Of a stretch of 64,000 nt of DNA, positions 1 to 8,541 are shown in pieces (the first letter of the stretch is position 1; every line of letters begins with the position of its first letter). This DNA is from Mariniphaga anaerophila. GTDB taxonomy: Bacteria > Bacteroidota > Bacteroidia > Bacteroidales > Prolixibacteraceae. The notes beneath the pieces were generated by a model that saw only the letters and a program-made list of their open reading frames with translations, searched no databases and had not been told where the DNA came from. A program made the position numbers and the translations under genes. The stretch is taken from assembly GCF_900129025.1 (NCBI RefSeq), contig NZ_FQUM01000001.1, positions 1 to 64,000 on the forward strand, read 5' to 3'.

Positions 1-180
1 AAAGGACGAGCTATCGACAATATATTCATTGAGAGGTTCTGGCGTAATATCAAGTATGAGAAATTATACCCTGAACCATCGGATGATGGGCATGAATTAT
101 TAGGCAAAATAAAATGGTACGAGACTGTAAGTTTTTTTGACTTCCAGTTGCGATTTTTCAGGTTTCTGCCGCTTTTTTAG
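1..180 (+). pseudogene. IS3-family transposase (OrfB), 3' fragment
   Basis: The first ~129 bases translate in frame 1 to a typical end of the IS3-family DDE integrase core: GRAIDNIFIERFWRNIKYE followed by KLYPEPSDDGHELLGKIKWY. The Glu in FIERFW is the position of the last residue of the DDE triad. Intact relatives continue with a YYN..RRH/RPH segment; here the match stops after KWYE and the frame runs through unrelated residues to TAG at 178-180. The 5' part lies outside the window, so only the 3' truncation can be seen. This is a dead or decaying insertion sequence next to the glycosaminoglycan locus. Confidence 0.8.
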
Positions 181-183
181 TGT

Positions 184-362
184 CCCTGTTGGATTTTTTG
201 CCGCCCTGTTGCATTTTTTCTTGAATCTTGTTAAGTTTTTCGCTTTCCTGTTTAACAGGAAGAGCAAAAAATAGTACAGGGAAGGTAATTATGTAACAGG
301 GAGAGGCAGAAAAACCAACAGGGCGTTCTATATTCTCACAGGACGCCCGATGTTACAACAGG
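184..362. repeat. Cluster of AACAGG/CCTGTT words with inverted pairs
   Basis: CCTGTT occurs at 185, 205 and 247; AACAGG at 254, 295, 317 and 357; TACAGG and CACAGG at 275 and 337. Longer inverted pairs are CGCCCTGTTG (202-211) with CAACAGGGCG (316-325), and CCCTGTTGG (184-192) with CCAACAGGG (315-323). CCTGTTTAACAGG (247-259) is itself a near-perfect palindrome. The cluster starts where the transposase homology ends and contains no believable gene. It could be a decayed element end, a foldable RNA or a set of protein-binding sites; I cannot tell which. Confidence 0.5.
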
Positions 363-830
363 AAGTGTAGCGGTTATTCAATTCTTCACTATTGTTGTTG
401 CTGTTTTCGGTTTTGTTTCCTCCAAACAAAACATGTACATGATTTTCGTCCTCCAGACAACCAACTCAACATTCAATGCGTAAAAAACTGCCATGCGTAA
501 CTACCCGAAAAATGCAGAATGTATTTCCCGAATCAAATACCATCTCTTGTGGGTGTTGATTAAAATACCGATATTTGGGGTTCAATTTTAACACGGTTAA
601 AAGGGGTATTGAAAACAACGCAAAGAAGAGGACAGAAGGTGTAGCGAACGCAGCCACCCTGTGTCGGATGAGTTAAAAACAATTGTTCATTTTGCTAATA
701 ATGTCAGAAATAAGTTCCTTATTTTCTGGCTGTTTTTGGGAACAGGCAGAAGAAGTTGACAGTGGTTTTAATGCACGTTTTTGATATCTGAAATGAATAA
801 CCGTAGCGTTTAGAATAAAAAAGGCAACAC
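363..830. other. Gene-free stretch upstream of the regulator
   Basis: I see no credible gene here. A 63-codon open frame on the minus strand (466-657) has no recognisable domain and no promoter, and is probably chance or a remnant. A perfect palindrome CATGTACATG lies at 432-441. The last 22 bases before the regulator carry TTTAGAATAAAAAA (809-822), also present upstream of the GH88 gene. No TAnnTTTG box is obvious, so the regulator's promoter is not identified. Confidence 0.5.
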
Positions 831-3746
831 ATGCAAAAAATAAAATTCTTGCTGTTACTGATTCTTATGTTGCCAAGCACCAAGTTTTTTGCCCGTGAAA
901 TAGTATTTCATCGCTATTCTGTGGATGACGGGATGCCTTCGAGCATGGTTAACGTGGTATTTCAAAGCCATACAGGTTTTATCTGGTTTGGAACAAAAGA
1001 GGGATTAGCCCGCTTCGATGGACATAATATTGTTCCCATTCCGCTACCTGACGATGATTTTGATCAAATTTCAAAACTGAGAATAACTTCCCTGTGCGAA
1101 GACGACGACCATAACCTCTGGATTGGAACTACTTATGGCGTGCTGTGTTACAATCAGCTTACCGAAAAATTCAAGCATTATTTGTTTGACGAAGAAAATC
1201 CCCTCGACCTCAGCCGTTTTGTTAACTATTTGACGTTTAGTGATGAATGGGGCTTGTGGGCAGGAACAAGAAACGGTATTTTTTACCTGGATAAAGAAAA
1301 AGATCAGTTTGTGGTGTACCCGCATTTTGCCCATCATAATGAGTTTAAAAGCATAACCATGGGAGAACGAATTGTAAATGCACTGTTTTTCGACAGGCTG
1401 GGGTATCTTTGGGTTGGTACGGCAGGGAATGGAATAAACAGGCTGAATTTAAAGGAGCACAGTAAACAGGTTTTTCTTCATGAGCCCAATAACCCGTCAA
1501 CACCGTGCAGCAACTTTGTTGAAACCATTTTTGAAGATAGCTTTGGCGTTCTGTGGTTTGGAACTACAATCGGACTGGCTCGTTTTGATCGGGAAAAAGA
1601 ATCATTTTATTGCATCACAAAAGGCAACGGAAAGTTTGGCTTGTCTGACGACCATGTGACTTCAATAATGGAAGACACCAAGGGAAACCTGTATATTGGT
1701 ACCAAAAACGGGCTGGATTATTACAAACGCCGGGAAGAAGAAATCGTTAAATACCAGCACTATCCACACGATCTTTATTCAATCAGCAGCAGTATTATTA
1801 ATTGTTGTTTTCACGACCGTTCCGGAACATATTGGGTAGGCACAATGCACGGCGCCAATAGTTTTAGTTACCGTAATCATCATTTTGATTTGTATCAGTC
1901 GGTTCCCAACGACAAAAGCACGTTGGCAAACAATATGCTTCGCACTATTGTAGCAGATAAACAGGGAAATATTTGGATGGGAACACAAAACGAAGGCATC
2001 GAACGTTTTGACAGAAGGTTGCGTCGTTTTTTTCATTACCGACAGAACAGTTCGGCTGCAAACCATATTTTAACATCGTTTTTGTCGGGGGCAGGGGAGT
2101 TGTATTTTGGAACCGAGGAAGGAATTTTAAAATACAATCAGCCGAAAGACAGGTTCGATTTGTTTGATTTTGGCGGCATTTACGAGTTTAGCGACAGAGG
2201 GATATACGAAATAGTTGAAGACAAATATGGAAATCTCTATTTCTCGGAAATGGACAGGGGCATATTTCGATACGACAAGAACAGTAAAAAAATCGAGAAG
2301 CTCGATCTGCACCTGGATCAAATTGACCCGTCGAGGGTGAACAATATAAAAGTGATGCATATCGACAGCTCGGGAAAACTGTGGTTCAGCCTTCAAATGT
2401 CGGGTGTAGGGCGTTATGATTTAGAAACCGGGCACACCGAGCATTGGAATAAAGAAGATAATGGGCTTGCCAGTAACCAGGTTTGGGATATTTTCGAAAA
2501 TGAAAAAGGCATTTGGCTGGGGACTGAAAATGGCTTGTGCTTTTATAACGATTCAACAAATACGTTTGATAATTTCAATATTCAGGACGGGTTACCCGGG
2601 CCTATTGTGGTGAGTATTCTCGAAGATGACAACAAGCATTTGTGGCTGGGCACCAATAAAGGATTGAGCTATTTCGAACCGGAAAACAGAACCTTTGTAA
2701 ATTATTCCGGTTCTGACGGATTGCAGGGAGAAATTTTTGAATATAAAGTGAAACAAAAGATTGGAGAGCTGCTTTTGTTTGGGGGAAACAATGGATTTAA
2801 TGTTTTTAATCCCAACGAGTTTACCCGCAACCCTTACATTCCGGTTCCCCGTTTTACCAACCTCAGTATTTTCAAACATACAGTTAGCCCCAATCAGAAG
2901 GTTGGTGGCAATATTCCGTTGAAACGTTCCATGGTTTTTGAAGAACAAATTAACCTGAAAGACAGTCACGAAGATATTGAAATTGAATTTTCTGCTTTTT
3001 CTTATGTCGATTCGGACAAGAACAGCTACAAGTATTATTTTGCGGAAAAAGGCGATACTGCCGCCTGGACTTATACCACGGGCGAGAAAAACAGCCTCAG
3101 CTTTTCCTCTCTGAAACCCGGTGATTACGAGTTGCGGATAAAAGCTGCCAATTGCGACGGAATTTGGTCGGAAGAGCCGGTTAGCGTAACGATAAAGGTT
3201 ACGCGGGATTTGCGCAAACTTATCGGATACATCAGCAATGCTTTTCTGGTTTTAGTAATTGCCGTATTGTTAATTTATTTCCGAAAAGTACTGAAGCAGT
3301 TCCTTCCCGAATGGAGAAGAAAAAAACAGCAACCAGACTCAGCTCACTCGCTTCCGCGCTTTAAGCTGGATCCGCATCTCGACCCGCGGACAAAAAAAGA
3401 TCTTCAGTTGTTAATTGAGTCGATGGAACGGGAGCGTTTATTTCTGGATAAGAGGCTTACGAAAATTCAGTTGGCTGCTCACCTTAAAATTTCTCTGGCT
3501 CAGTTGAGTAAGTTGCTAAAAGAGCAATTGGATGTCGGCTTTAACGATTTTGTAAATTATTACCGGGTAGAAGCCGTGAAAGAGATGATGAGTGATCCGA
3601 AGAACAAAGATTTCACCCTTTTGTCGATTGCAGAAGATTGCGGTTTTAATTCGAAGACCAGCTTTTACCGGATATTTAAGAATTTTATGGGGCTAACTCC
3701 TGCCGAGTACTTCGAAAAATACGTAGAGGTTCCGGAGAAAGAATAA
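831..3746 (+). CDS. Membrane-spanning propeller/Y_Y_Y/AraC one-component regulator
   Basis: This 971-residue protein has the sensor half of a hybrid two-component system but no kinase. A signal peptide (about 1-21) is followed by many two-component propeller repeats with WFGT/LWIGT/GLARFD motifs to about residue 680, then a Y_Y_Y domain (about 725-790, with YKYYF and the PGDYELRIKA strand), one membrane helix (about 797-817), a short linker of about 30 residues and a C-terminal AraC-type helix-turn-helix (about 850-965, ending TPAEYFEKY). No histidine kinase, HATPase or receiver domain fits between membrane and DNA-binding domain. It should bind an oligosaccharide in the periplasm and act directly on DNA. 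It faces the sulfatase end of the adjacent locus and is its probable activator. Overall architecture is clear; the ligand is inferred from context. Confidence 0.88.
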   Translation: MQKIKFLLLLILMLPSTKFFAREIVFHRYSVDDGMPSSMVNVVFQSHTGFIWFGTKEGLARFDGHNIVPIPLPDDDFDQISKLRITSLCEDDDHNLWIGTTYGVLCYNQLTEKFKHYLFDEENPLDLSRFVNYLTFSDEWGLWAGTRNGIFYLDKEKDQFVVYPHFAHHNEFKSITMGERIVNALFFDRLGYLWVGTAGNGINRLNLKEHSKQVFLHEPNNPSTPCSNFVETIFEDSFGVLWFGTTIGLARFDREKESFYCITKGNGKFGLSDDHVTSIMEDTKGNLYIGTKNGLDYYKRREEEIVKYQHYPHDLYSISSSIINCCFHDRSGTYWVGTMHGANSFSYRNHHFDLYQSVPNDKSTLANNMLRTIVADKQGNIWMGTQNEGIERFDRRLRRFFHYRQNSSAANHILTSFLSGAGELYFGTEEGILKYNQPKDRFDLFDFGGIYEFSDRGIYEIVEDKYGNLYFSEMDRGIFRYDKNSKKIEKLDLHLDQIDPSRVNNIKVMHIDSSGKLWFSLQMSGVGRYDLETGHTEHWNKEDNGLASNQVWDIFENEKGIWLGTENGLCFYNDSTNTFDNFNIQDGLPGPIVVSILEDDNKHLWLGTNKGLSYFEPENRTFVNYSGSDGLQGEIFEYKVKQKIGELLLFGGNNGFNVFNPNEFTRNPYIPVPRFTNLSIFKHTVSPNQKVGGNIPLKRSMVFEEQINLKDSHEDIEIEFSAFSYVDSDKNSYKYYFAEKGDTAAWTYTTGEKNSLSFSSLKPGDYELRIKAANCDGIWSEEPVSVTIKVTRDLRKLIGYISNAFLVLVIAVLLIYFRKVLKQFLPEWRRKKQQPDSAHSLPRFKLDPHLDPRTKKDLQLLIESMERERLFLDKRLTKIQLAAHLKISLAQLSKLLKEQLDVGFNDFVNYYRVEAVKEMMSDPKNKDFTLLSIAEDCGFNSKTSFYRIFKNFMGLTPAEYFEKYVEVPEKE

Positions 3747-3755
3747 GCTTTGCAA

Positions 3756-3789
3756 TAAGCGCTTAGCAACAATAGCCGCTAAGCGCTTA
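3756..3789. repeat. Perfect 12-bp inverted repeat between convergent genes
   Basis: TAAGCGCTTAGC (3756-3767) and GCTAAGCGCTTA (3778-3789) are perfect inverted copies separated by 10 bases. The core TAAGCGCTTA is itself palindromic, so it appears twice. The hairpin lies 9 bases after the regulator's stop codon and 30 bases from the end of the sulfatase. There is no T-tract on either side, so it is not a standard intrinsic terminator. It may stabilise mRNA ends or bind a dimeric protein. Confidence 0.6.
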
Positions 3790-3819
3790 CTACAAAGGAA
3801 AGTATTCAGTAATCAACCC

Positions 3820-5358
3820 TTATAAATCGTATTTAATCCAGTCGCTCAGAATTTGTTCTTTATACCAGGGGTCGTCGCTGCGTTTAAGCCAGAAGGCCAT
3901 TTCTTGAAGAAGCTGTTGCACGTCAGGATTGTTCTTGTCAACCGGCAGGTTTTCCAGTTGATAAGGATCTTCCTGGTCATTAAAAAACTTGGTGCTCACC
4001 AGTTGGTGGTTTTTGTCAATGGTCAATTCAAGGGTGAACCGGTGTGTCTGTATCCCTCTTGCCACCGGAAAGTACGACACTACATTGCCAACGCTGTCTT
4101 TTTCGCCGTCGTAGTTCCGAATGTAGAGCGCTGACTGTTCTGCCGGGGCGTCTTCTTTTCCTTTTAAAACATCGGAATAATCAAATCCGTGCACCGGCGG
4201 AATTTTATCTTTCAGCCCCAGCATTCCCAGCAGCGTTGGCATAATATCCGGCGAGCCCATTATAAGGTCATTTGTGACGGGTTTATTCATGCCGGGCCAG
4301 CGAATGAGAAAAGGAACACTGAATGCTTCTGTGTATATGCTGTTTTTAGGGTCTTTAATTCCCTGGCTGCACATTGTTTCTCCATGATCGGAAGAGAAGA
4401 CGACAATGGTATTTTCGTATTCTCCCATTTCTTTTAATTGTTGCACAATTCGTCCGAATTCGCGGTCAACTCCGGTAACATTGGCAAAATAGTAGGGAGC
4501 TGATTTTGCTTTGGGCATTTGTGTATCTGCATTATCTCTGTGCAGTAATTTTTCCACCGGAATGTCTTTGTACAAATCGTAATCTTCTTCCATGCAATCA
4601 GCCAACGATCTGTACGGACTGTGTGGCGGATTCATTGAAACGAAAAGAGCAAAAGGTTTGTCCGGATTGCGTTCGCCTGTTTCGTTTTTCAGGTAAGCAA
4701 TTGCTTTGTCTGCTTCATGCTTTGGCGAATATTCTTTGGGTTCGTGGCGCTTCCCGTCGGTGTCGTAGTAATGCGGGTCTTTGTGCACATCCCAGGTTCC
4801 GTATGAATACCAGTAATTAAATCCGTGCCGGCGTTCTTTGGGTGTGTAGGTGTCCCATGCCGGCCTCCGCGGATCCACATAGTTTCCGGGATTGGCAGGG
4901 TCGTTGGGTGTTGGAAAATCGAGGTGCCATTTTCCGATGTATGCGGTTTCGTAACCGGATTCATGAAGAACATCACTGAAACAGGTAACATCGGTTCGGA
5001 GAGAGCTGACTGGGCGCGACGAGTTACAGTTCAGCATTACGCCGCTGGAGCCCGGGAAAAGGCCTGTCATTAAACTACCACGGTGCGGACTGCACAAAGG
5101 ACAGTTGCTTACCATGTTTGTGAAAACCATGGCATCTGAAGCGAACAGGTCGAGTTGAGGCGTTTTTACCGGGTCGGCCTTAGTTCGGATAGACCCTTCA
5201 AACTCCGGAGTGTCCCAAAATGCCATGGCCTGGTTCCTGAACTGGTCGGGAAAAACATACAGCAGGTTCGGGGCTTTGGGGGGCTGTGGTGTCTGACAGC
5301 CGGATAGGGCAGTTAAAATAATTCCTATCCCAAGTGTAATTTTTCTACCTATATTCAT
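3820..5358 (-). CDS. Family S1 sulfatase, lipoprotein
   Basis: Formylglycine-dependent sulfatase of 512 residues. The start at 5358 gives a lipoprotein signal (MNIGRKITLGIGIILTALSG then Cys21); an in-frame GTG at 5445, overlapping the lyase stop, would add 29 residues that spoil the signal, so I reject it. The modification motif is C89-S-P-H-R93 (Cys type), which needs an anaerobic or FGE-type maturase. Other family signatures are NLLYVFPDQFR near the N-terminus, YIGKWHLD, and SSDHGE. It is the last gene of the susC-susD-lyase operon, 83 bases after the lyase. Its place suggests removal of 2-O, 4-O or 6-O sulfate from chondroitin/dermatan oligosaccharides; sequence alone does not tell which. 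The lipid anchor suggests the outer membrane or periplasm. Confidence 0.9.
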   Translation of the reverse strand: MNIGRKITLGIGIILTALSGCQTPQPPKAPNLLYVFPDQFRNQAMAFWDTPEFEGSIRTKADPVKTPQLDLFASDAMVFTNMVSNCPLCSPHRGSLMTGLFPGSSGVMLNCNSSRPVSSLRTDVTCFSDVLHESGYETAYIGKWHLDFPTPNDPANPGNYVDPRRPAWDTYTPKERRHGFNYWYSYGTWDVHKDPHYYDTDGKRHEPKEYSPKHEADKAIAYLKNETGERNPDKPFALFVSMNPPHSPYRSLADCMEEDYDLYKDIPVEKLLHRDNADTQMPKAKSAPYYFANVTGVDREFGRIVQQLKEMGEYENTIVVFSSDHGETMCSQGIKDPKNSIYTEAFSVPFLIRWPGMNKPVTNDLIMGSPDIMPTLLGMLGLKDKIPPVHGFDYSDVLKGKEDAPAEQSALYIRNYDGEKDSVGNVVSYFPVARGIQTHRFTLELTIDKNHQLVSTKFFNDQEDPYQLENLPVDKNNPDVQQLLQEMAFWLKRSDDPWYKEQILSDWIKYDL

Positions 5359-5441
5359 GATTCTTTTTTTGTTCGTTGTATTAAAACATGTTGTTGTATC
5401 GGCGTTTATGCCGGTCGTAGAAGTGAACGAGAGAAAGACAT

Positions 5442-8366
5442 TCACTCTTGCTCTAGCGTTAGTTCAACGGGGAGCCCGTCGCTGCAAATGAATTTGATAA
5501 CCGTGTTGTTGTTTTCGTATCCTTCTATTTTGTATTTAGATGAAGGGACAGGCAACGACCATTTTCCTTTTAGCGTAATCAAAACCTCGGTTTTTTCAGC
5601 CGGACGGTTGGACGTGTAACTATTGTCAGGCAAATTTAAATCCGGATTTACCAGACTCAACCGAACCTCTGTTCCCGGTTCCTGCCGGTACATAATCAGG
5701 CACGGAAGACTGTTGTCCATAACTAAAAACGAATCGTCAGAACTATGCGCTTCAAAAAGCACCATGCCGGTAATTCCGGTTGTGTGGTCCGCAACGATAT
5801 GAGCCGAATTGTCTTTTTTCAGCACACTGTAAATTTGTTCGCTATCAGATTTCATTTTTGCTGCAACCTCCTGCATTCTTTCGGTGTCCGAATTAATCCA
5901 TACGGCGTATTCGTAGCTGGCATTTCTCGGCGACACTCCGTGGTTTATCCAGGCTGCAGCAAAATCGCCAACCGTCTCTTCCTTCGTTCTGTTGTGTTTC
6001 GAATGCTGAGTCGATTTTCGGATTGTTACATCCTGAGATGCCGGCAGATAATAGCCGTTGTTGTTAATATCGATAAACCAATTCGCTTTGTTCTTATCCA
6101 GGAAAACTTCCTTCGGAAAACCTTTTAAGTTTAACTTGTTATTTCCTGTAATGCTTTGCTTTTTCTTATGAAGAGCGGTTTGAAACAAAACTGTTTCTGT
6201 GGGGTATTTCTCGTTCGAGTTTGAAATTCCGGTTCCCAGATAAATAATGTGACTGTCGAAACAAAAAACGGACTTCCGGGCTACAAAATCCGGCGTAAAA
6301 TTGGGGCGATCCTTCTCTTTTAATTTGACTCCGAAAATTCCGTTCATCTTCTCAAAAGAAAGAGCGCCGGCAAAAGTCTCTTCCGATTTTTCCATCAGGG
6401 TTCCCGGGTAAGGGCTTTCGAGCAAGTCGAGCGGCAGATGAATTACCGTGGCTCCGGGGTAGCGGTTCCAGTCCCATCCGTCTTCTTCGAAACCATTAGA
6501 CTCCAGAGTTACCGGGTTGCCGGCATTCATAATCTGAACGGTTCCGTAAGATTGGTATCGGCCAAACCGGTTGTTCGCCGTGTAAATTTCCGAACCCCAA
6601 ACGTATTTGCTGTATCCTTTCAGGCTGACCATCCAGTTTTCGCGCCGATGAATTCCCAGCGCACCATAATTGTATGCGAAGAAACCCGCGGGGGCTAATT
6701 CTGCTTTAATTCCGGCCTGCTGAAATTGCGCGGCTGGTTTGTTCTGGCTCGAATTTAACCGCAAAAAGGCTGATGCCATCTCTTTGTCGAAAGCAGTTTC
6801 TTTTTCAGAATCGCTGCAGGTTGCCAGTTGGCCAATTACATTAATAACCCCGTTGCTTAGTTTACCTCCCAAAGGATGCCTCCCGCAAATTCCAAAACCC
6901 CATTCGTCGTTTGCGCAATAGCTTATCATGGACGACAAAGCTTGTTTCAGGTTTCGATTTGCGTCCTGGTCGAGCGCATATTTGGTGTCTTTTAACAGAC
7001 GTATGTAATCTCCGATTCCCGTGAATCCGCCTGCCGAATACGAGGGGTATAAACCACCGTGGTGGAAACAGGTTCCATCTGGTTTGATTCCACCCATGGT
7101 TCCCGGAGAGTAGTCGATGGAAGCTTCCATCCATCGTTTAAAAGCCCTGTAATCCAAATCGCGCTGCTCCAGGTCGTTTTGCATTGATATGGCCATCAGC
7201 CTCGACATGGTCATTGTGTTCCAACTGTCGATAATTCCTTGTAACGTGCCGGGTTCCGGCTCTTCTCTTAGTTCCGGTACTCCACACCAGTAGAGCAAAA
7301 TATTGGCATACTCTGTTTGTCTGTTTTCATCGGCAAGAGCATCTTTCATCAAAAGAAAAGCCGGGGCGAATTTTCGAAACTGATAACCGTAATGATGATT
7401 TGTGCCCAGGCCGCTTCCAACTGCCCAGCCCTGGTCTTTTAAGTGGTCGGCCAAATCAATAAACATTTGGCGGCATTCAGCATCTTTAAGAAAATACCAT
7501 CCTTTGGCAAGTTTTAATAAGAGGTCTCCGGCATCGATCATCCTGAGGTCGTTATTGGCCTTAATGTACTCGTCGTTATAAACAAAGGCCGGACCGGTGA
7601 TATTTCCTGATTCCCGGTGGATTTTTAGTGCGAGAAAACCGGCTTTTGCACGGTCTAATGCCGTAGAAGAAAAGTTTCCTCCGGCTGCTGTTTTTGTGAG
7701 GCGTTGCTCTATTTTTTTCAGCTCGTCAATTGTCTGGTTGCTGATTTGCTCTTTTTGCAACGAATATTTGTAAGTGCTGTACCAATGCCACAACGCAGCC
7801 CAGTGGTTTTCGTTTATCTCCGGATTGATAAATGGAAGTTGAGCATCGGGCGTGCGTTGGCGGTGTACACTTTTCTGAAATTTCATCCGGTCGAAATACA
7901 CCGTGCCTTCTGTTGCATTTTCAGGAGCACATATTTTCAGGTAATCCAGGTTTTTTGATGTTTTATTGCCGTTCATATCTTCGTCGAAACGAATCCAGCA
8001 GGCCCGCCAGCCTTTATAGTTCAGTCGGAAGTTAAACCAATATTCAACGCCTGAGCTGTTGCCAAATTCGAAACGAAGCGGCGCATCCAGCGGTGTCTCG
8101 TTGTAAATCCACAGGGTCATTCCTCCTTCTTCGTTTTGGAGAGCCTGTTTCATCCCCTCCGGATTATCTATTGTTATTGCGGTTCCCGGTTTCCACTTCC
8201 ATTCAACCGACTGGCTGCCCAGTTTACCGTGTTTGTTACTGATTGAAAGCACTGCAGGGGCATTTGTTTCCCAGCCGTGCGGAATATTTTCTTCCAATAC
8301 AAGATATTGAGAAAAGGCTGTTGCCGAAACAGACAATAAAAAAAAGAGGATGAAAAACTTTTTCAT
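5442..8366 (-). CDS. Chondroitin ABC-type lyase, polysaccharide lyase family 8
   Basis: Endolytic or exolytic lyase that cleaves hexosamine-uronate bonds of chondroitin/dermatan sulfate and often hyaluronan, leaving a 4,5-unsaturated uronate. The 974-residue product has a signal peptide (MKKFFILFFLLSVSATAFSQ), an N-terminal jelly roll (about 20-175), the alpha-toroid catalytic domain, and C-terminal beta-sandwich domains. Residues matching the catalytic set of Proteus chondroitinase ABC I (His501, Tyr508, Arg560, Glu653) are all present: His436 and Tyr443 in HHGGLYPSY, Arg496 in CGRHPLGG, Glu593 in WGSEIYTANNRFGRYQS. The stretch GWDWNRYPGATVIHLP is also typical. An earlier in-frame ATG at 8408 is less likely because it would put 14 residues before the signal. 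Third gene of the susC operon, 175 bases after susD. Confidence 0.95.
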   Translation of the reverse strand: MKKFFILFFLLSVSATAFSQYLVLEENIPHGWETNAPAVLSISNKHGKLGSQSVEWKWKPGTAITIDNPEGMKQALQNEEGGMTLWIYNETPLDAPLRFEFGNSSGVEYWFNFRLNYKGWRACWIRFDEDMNGNKTSKNLDYLKICAPENATEGTVYFDRMKFQKSVHRQRTPDAQLPFINPEINENHWAALWHWYSTYKYSLQKEQISNQTIDELKKIEQRLTKTAAGGNFSSTALDRAKAGFLALKIHRESGNITGPAFVYNDEYIKANNDLRMIDAGDLLLKLAKGWYFLKDAECRQMFIDLADHLKDQGWAVGSGLGTNHHYGYQFRKFAPAFLLMKDALADENRQTEYANILLYWCGVPELREEPEPGTLQGIIDSWNTMTMSRLMAISMQNDLEQRDLDYRAFKRWMEASIDYSPGTMGGIKPDGTCFHHGGLYPSYSAGGFTGIGDYIRLLKDTKYALDQDANRNLKQALSSMISYCANDEWGFGICGRHPLGGKLSNGVINVIGQLATCSDSEKETAFDKEMASAFLRLNSSQNKPAAQFQQAGIKAELAPAGFFAYNYGALGIHRRENWMVSLKGYSKYVWGSEIYTANNRFGRYQSYGTVQIMNAGNPVTLESNGFEEDGWDWNRYPGATVIHLPLDLLESPYPGTLMEKSEETFAGALSFEKMNGIFGVKLKEKDRPNFTPDFVARKSVFCFDSHIIYLGTGISNSNEKYPTETVLFQTALHKKKQSITGNNKLNLKGFPKEVFLDKNKANWFIDINNNGYYLPASQDVTIRKSTQHSKHNRTKEETVGDFAAAWINHGVSPRNASYEYAVWINSDTERMQEVAAKMKSDSEQIYSVLKKDNSAHIVADHTTGITGMVLFEAHSSDDSFLVMDNSLPCLIMYRQEPGTEVRLSLVNPDLNLPDNSYTSNRPAEKTEVLITLKGKWSLPVPSSKYKIEGYENNNTVIKFICSDGLPVELTLEQE

Positions 8367-8541
8367 TTTGAAGGTTCGCTGATTTTTTATACTAGAAATA
8401 AAGCTCATGTAAAGAGATTGATGCTATTTCCGTTTTGTTGATTTTTATGTTGCAAATTTAGTGTAGAATAACTGCATTAATAATGAAAGTGGCACTGAAC
8501 CCAGCAACCACTTTCACTATTTATATTGAATAAAAACAAGC

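Noticed and set aside
466-657. Minus-strand 63-codon open frame
   Set aside because: No recognisable domain, no promoter, and it lies in repeat/IS debris; more likely chance or a remnant.
5359-5445. N-terminal extension of the sulfatase from GTG at 5445
   Set aside because: It would place 29 residues before a clear lipoprotein signal.
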